Shown: in pieces, positions 4,701 to 5,157 of the stretch
Layout of the letters: every line of letters begins with the position of its first letter
How positions within the stretch are numbered: position 1 is the stretch's first letter
Assembly: GCA_030690855.1 (NCBI GenBank)
Contig: JAUYFR010000082.1
Coordinates: forward strand, 1 to 5,157
Direction of reading: 5' to 3'
Origin: Gallionellaceae bacterium
Lineage (GTDB): Bacteria; Pseudomonadota; Gammaproteobacteria; Burkholderiales; Gallionellaceae
DNA length: 5,157 bases
The notes under the pieces: model-generated
Seen by the model: only the letters and a program-made list of their open reading frames with translations
Databases searched by the model: none
Told to the model about the DNA's origin: nothing
Made by a program: the position numbers and the translations under genes

Positions 4701-5157
4701 ATGAAAACTAACTTAGTAAGTTTTGCCAAATTCTTTAGCACGGTTATTTCTGCTGTGGTGTTGTTCTTGCCGCAATTTGTGTTTGCAAATCAACCGAGCT
4801 GGATAGCGGGTGATTCCACAGAGTTTTCGAGTAATCAATATTTGCTTGGTCGGGGAGTCGGAGGGTCGCTGGATGAAGCCTCGGCCCGTGCCCGCGGTGA
4901 GCTTGCGTCTATTTTTGAAGTGCATATAAAGGTGGTTGCGGAAAGCGATACTACAATTTCGCGCGCTGAAAAAAATGAACAACTCAGTCACGTCGCAAGG
5001 CAACAAATTTCAGCTAAGACCGACAAGGTAATTAGCGGAATTAGTATTGCAAAAACTTGGCAAAACCCTAAGACGCGCGATTTTTATGCGCTTGCAGTAT
5101 TGTCGCGTGCGCAAGCTGGTGCGAGTTTACGTGAGGAAATGGCTAGGATAGATGCTG
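4701..5157 (+). CDS. LPP20-like exported protein, N-terminal part (3' end outside window)
   Basis: The frame is open from ATG 4701 to the right edge with no stop, giving 152 codons. Residues 1-29 form a Sec signal peptide (K2, then a hydrophobic run to LFLPQFVFA) with likely cleavage after FVFA; there is no lipobox cysteine, so unlike classical LPP20 lipoproteins it would be soluble in the periplasm. The mature part starts NQPSWIAG, then YLLGRGVGGSLDEASARARGE (47-67; Gly-rich turn then an Ala-rich helix), LASIFEVHIKVV, a charged helical stretch, and ISGISIAKTWQNPKTRDFYALAVLSRAQA. That order (PxWI, YL-x-G-x-G, A-x-A-R-x-L, late FYALAVLSR) resembles the LPP20 family. Start choice rests on the signal peptide; the ribosome site is weak. 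It lies 19 nt after the LpoB-like gene and probably shares its transcript, consistent with a joint envelope role. Role unknown; family assignment is by pattern memory. Confidence 0.7.
   Translation, partial: MKTNLVSFAKFFSTVISAVVLFLPQFVFANQPSWIAGDSTEFSSNQYLLGRGVGGSLDEASARARGELASIFEVHIKVVAESDTTISRAEKNEQLSHVARQQISAKTDKVISGISIAKTWQNPKTRDFYALAVLSRAQAGASLREEMARIDA

Noticed and set aside
4713..5006. Minus-strand frame of 97 codons at the right end
   Set aside because: The plus-strand frame from 4701 has a signal peptide and LPP20-like pattern and remains open to the window edge, so it is the better gene.

Overview
The window is a tightly packed run of eight plus-strand genes, the first and last cut by the window edges. 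It looks like chromosome of a proteobacterium, most likely a betaproteobacterium. That is an inference from the style of the AspRS, NudB and NadA proteins; no rRNA or other firm taxonomic marker is present. There are no tRNA or rRNA genes, CRISPR arrays, transposases or integrases, and no stretch above 300 bases lacks a gene. No convincing rho-independent terminator or sigma70 promoter was found. All junctions are short (6, 2, 3, -11, -8, 31 and 19 nt), so much of the window may be read as one transcript.

Layout: (1) 3-803, the C-terminal part of aspartyl-tRNA synthetase (aspS), GC-rich. (2) 810-2527, a three-gene accessory block: an Mrr-type restriction endonuclease, an exported guanyl-specific ribonuclease of the barnase/RNase Sa family, and its barstar-type inhibitor. 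(3) 2517-4053, two metabolic genes: nudB (dihydroneopterin triphosphate pyrophosphatase, folate synthesis) and nadA (quinolinate synthase, NAD synthesis). (4) 4085-5157, two envelope genes: an LpoB-like outer-membrane lipoprotein and the start of an exported LPP20-like protein that runs off the right edge.

The main context point is that aspS and nudB are direct neighbours in E. coli and, from memory, in many other proteobacteria. Here a nuclease block sits exactly between them: a DNA-cutting Mrr, an RNA-cutting exported RNase and the RNase inhibitor. The block is stitched in at the level of translation. The Mrr stop lies 2 nt before the preferred RNase start, the RNase stop lies 3 nt before the barstar start, and the last codons of barstar contain the nudB start. 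Base composition drops sharply at the aspS/mrr junction, from about 60% GC to about 45% in lines counted by hand, and stays lower through nadA and beyond.

The most unusual purely sequence-level signal is a perfect 15-bp inverted repeat with a 5-nt loop (1427-1461) inside mrr. It spans the catalytic QAK codons, and its two arms are in codon register, so that the codons for LGLD are the reverse complement of those for IQAK.
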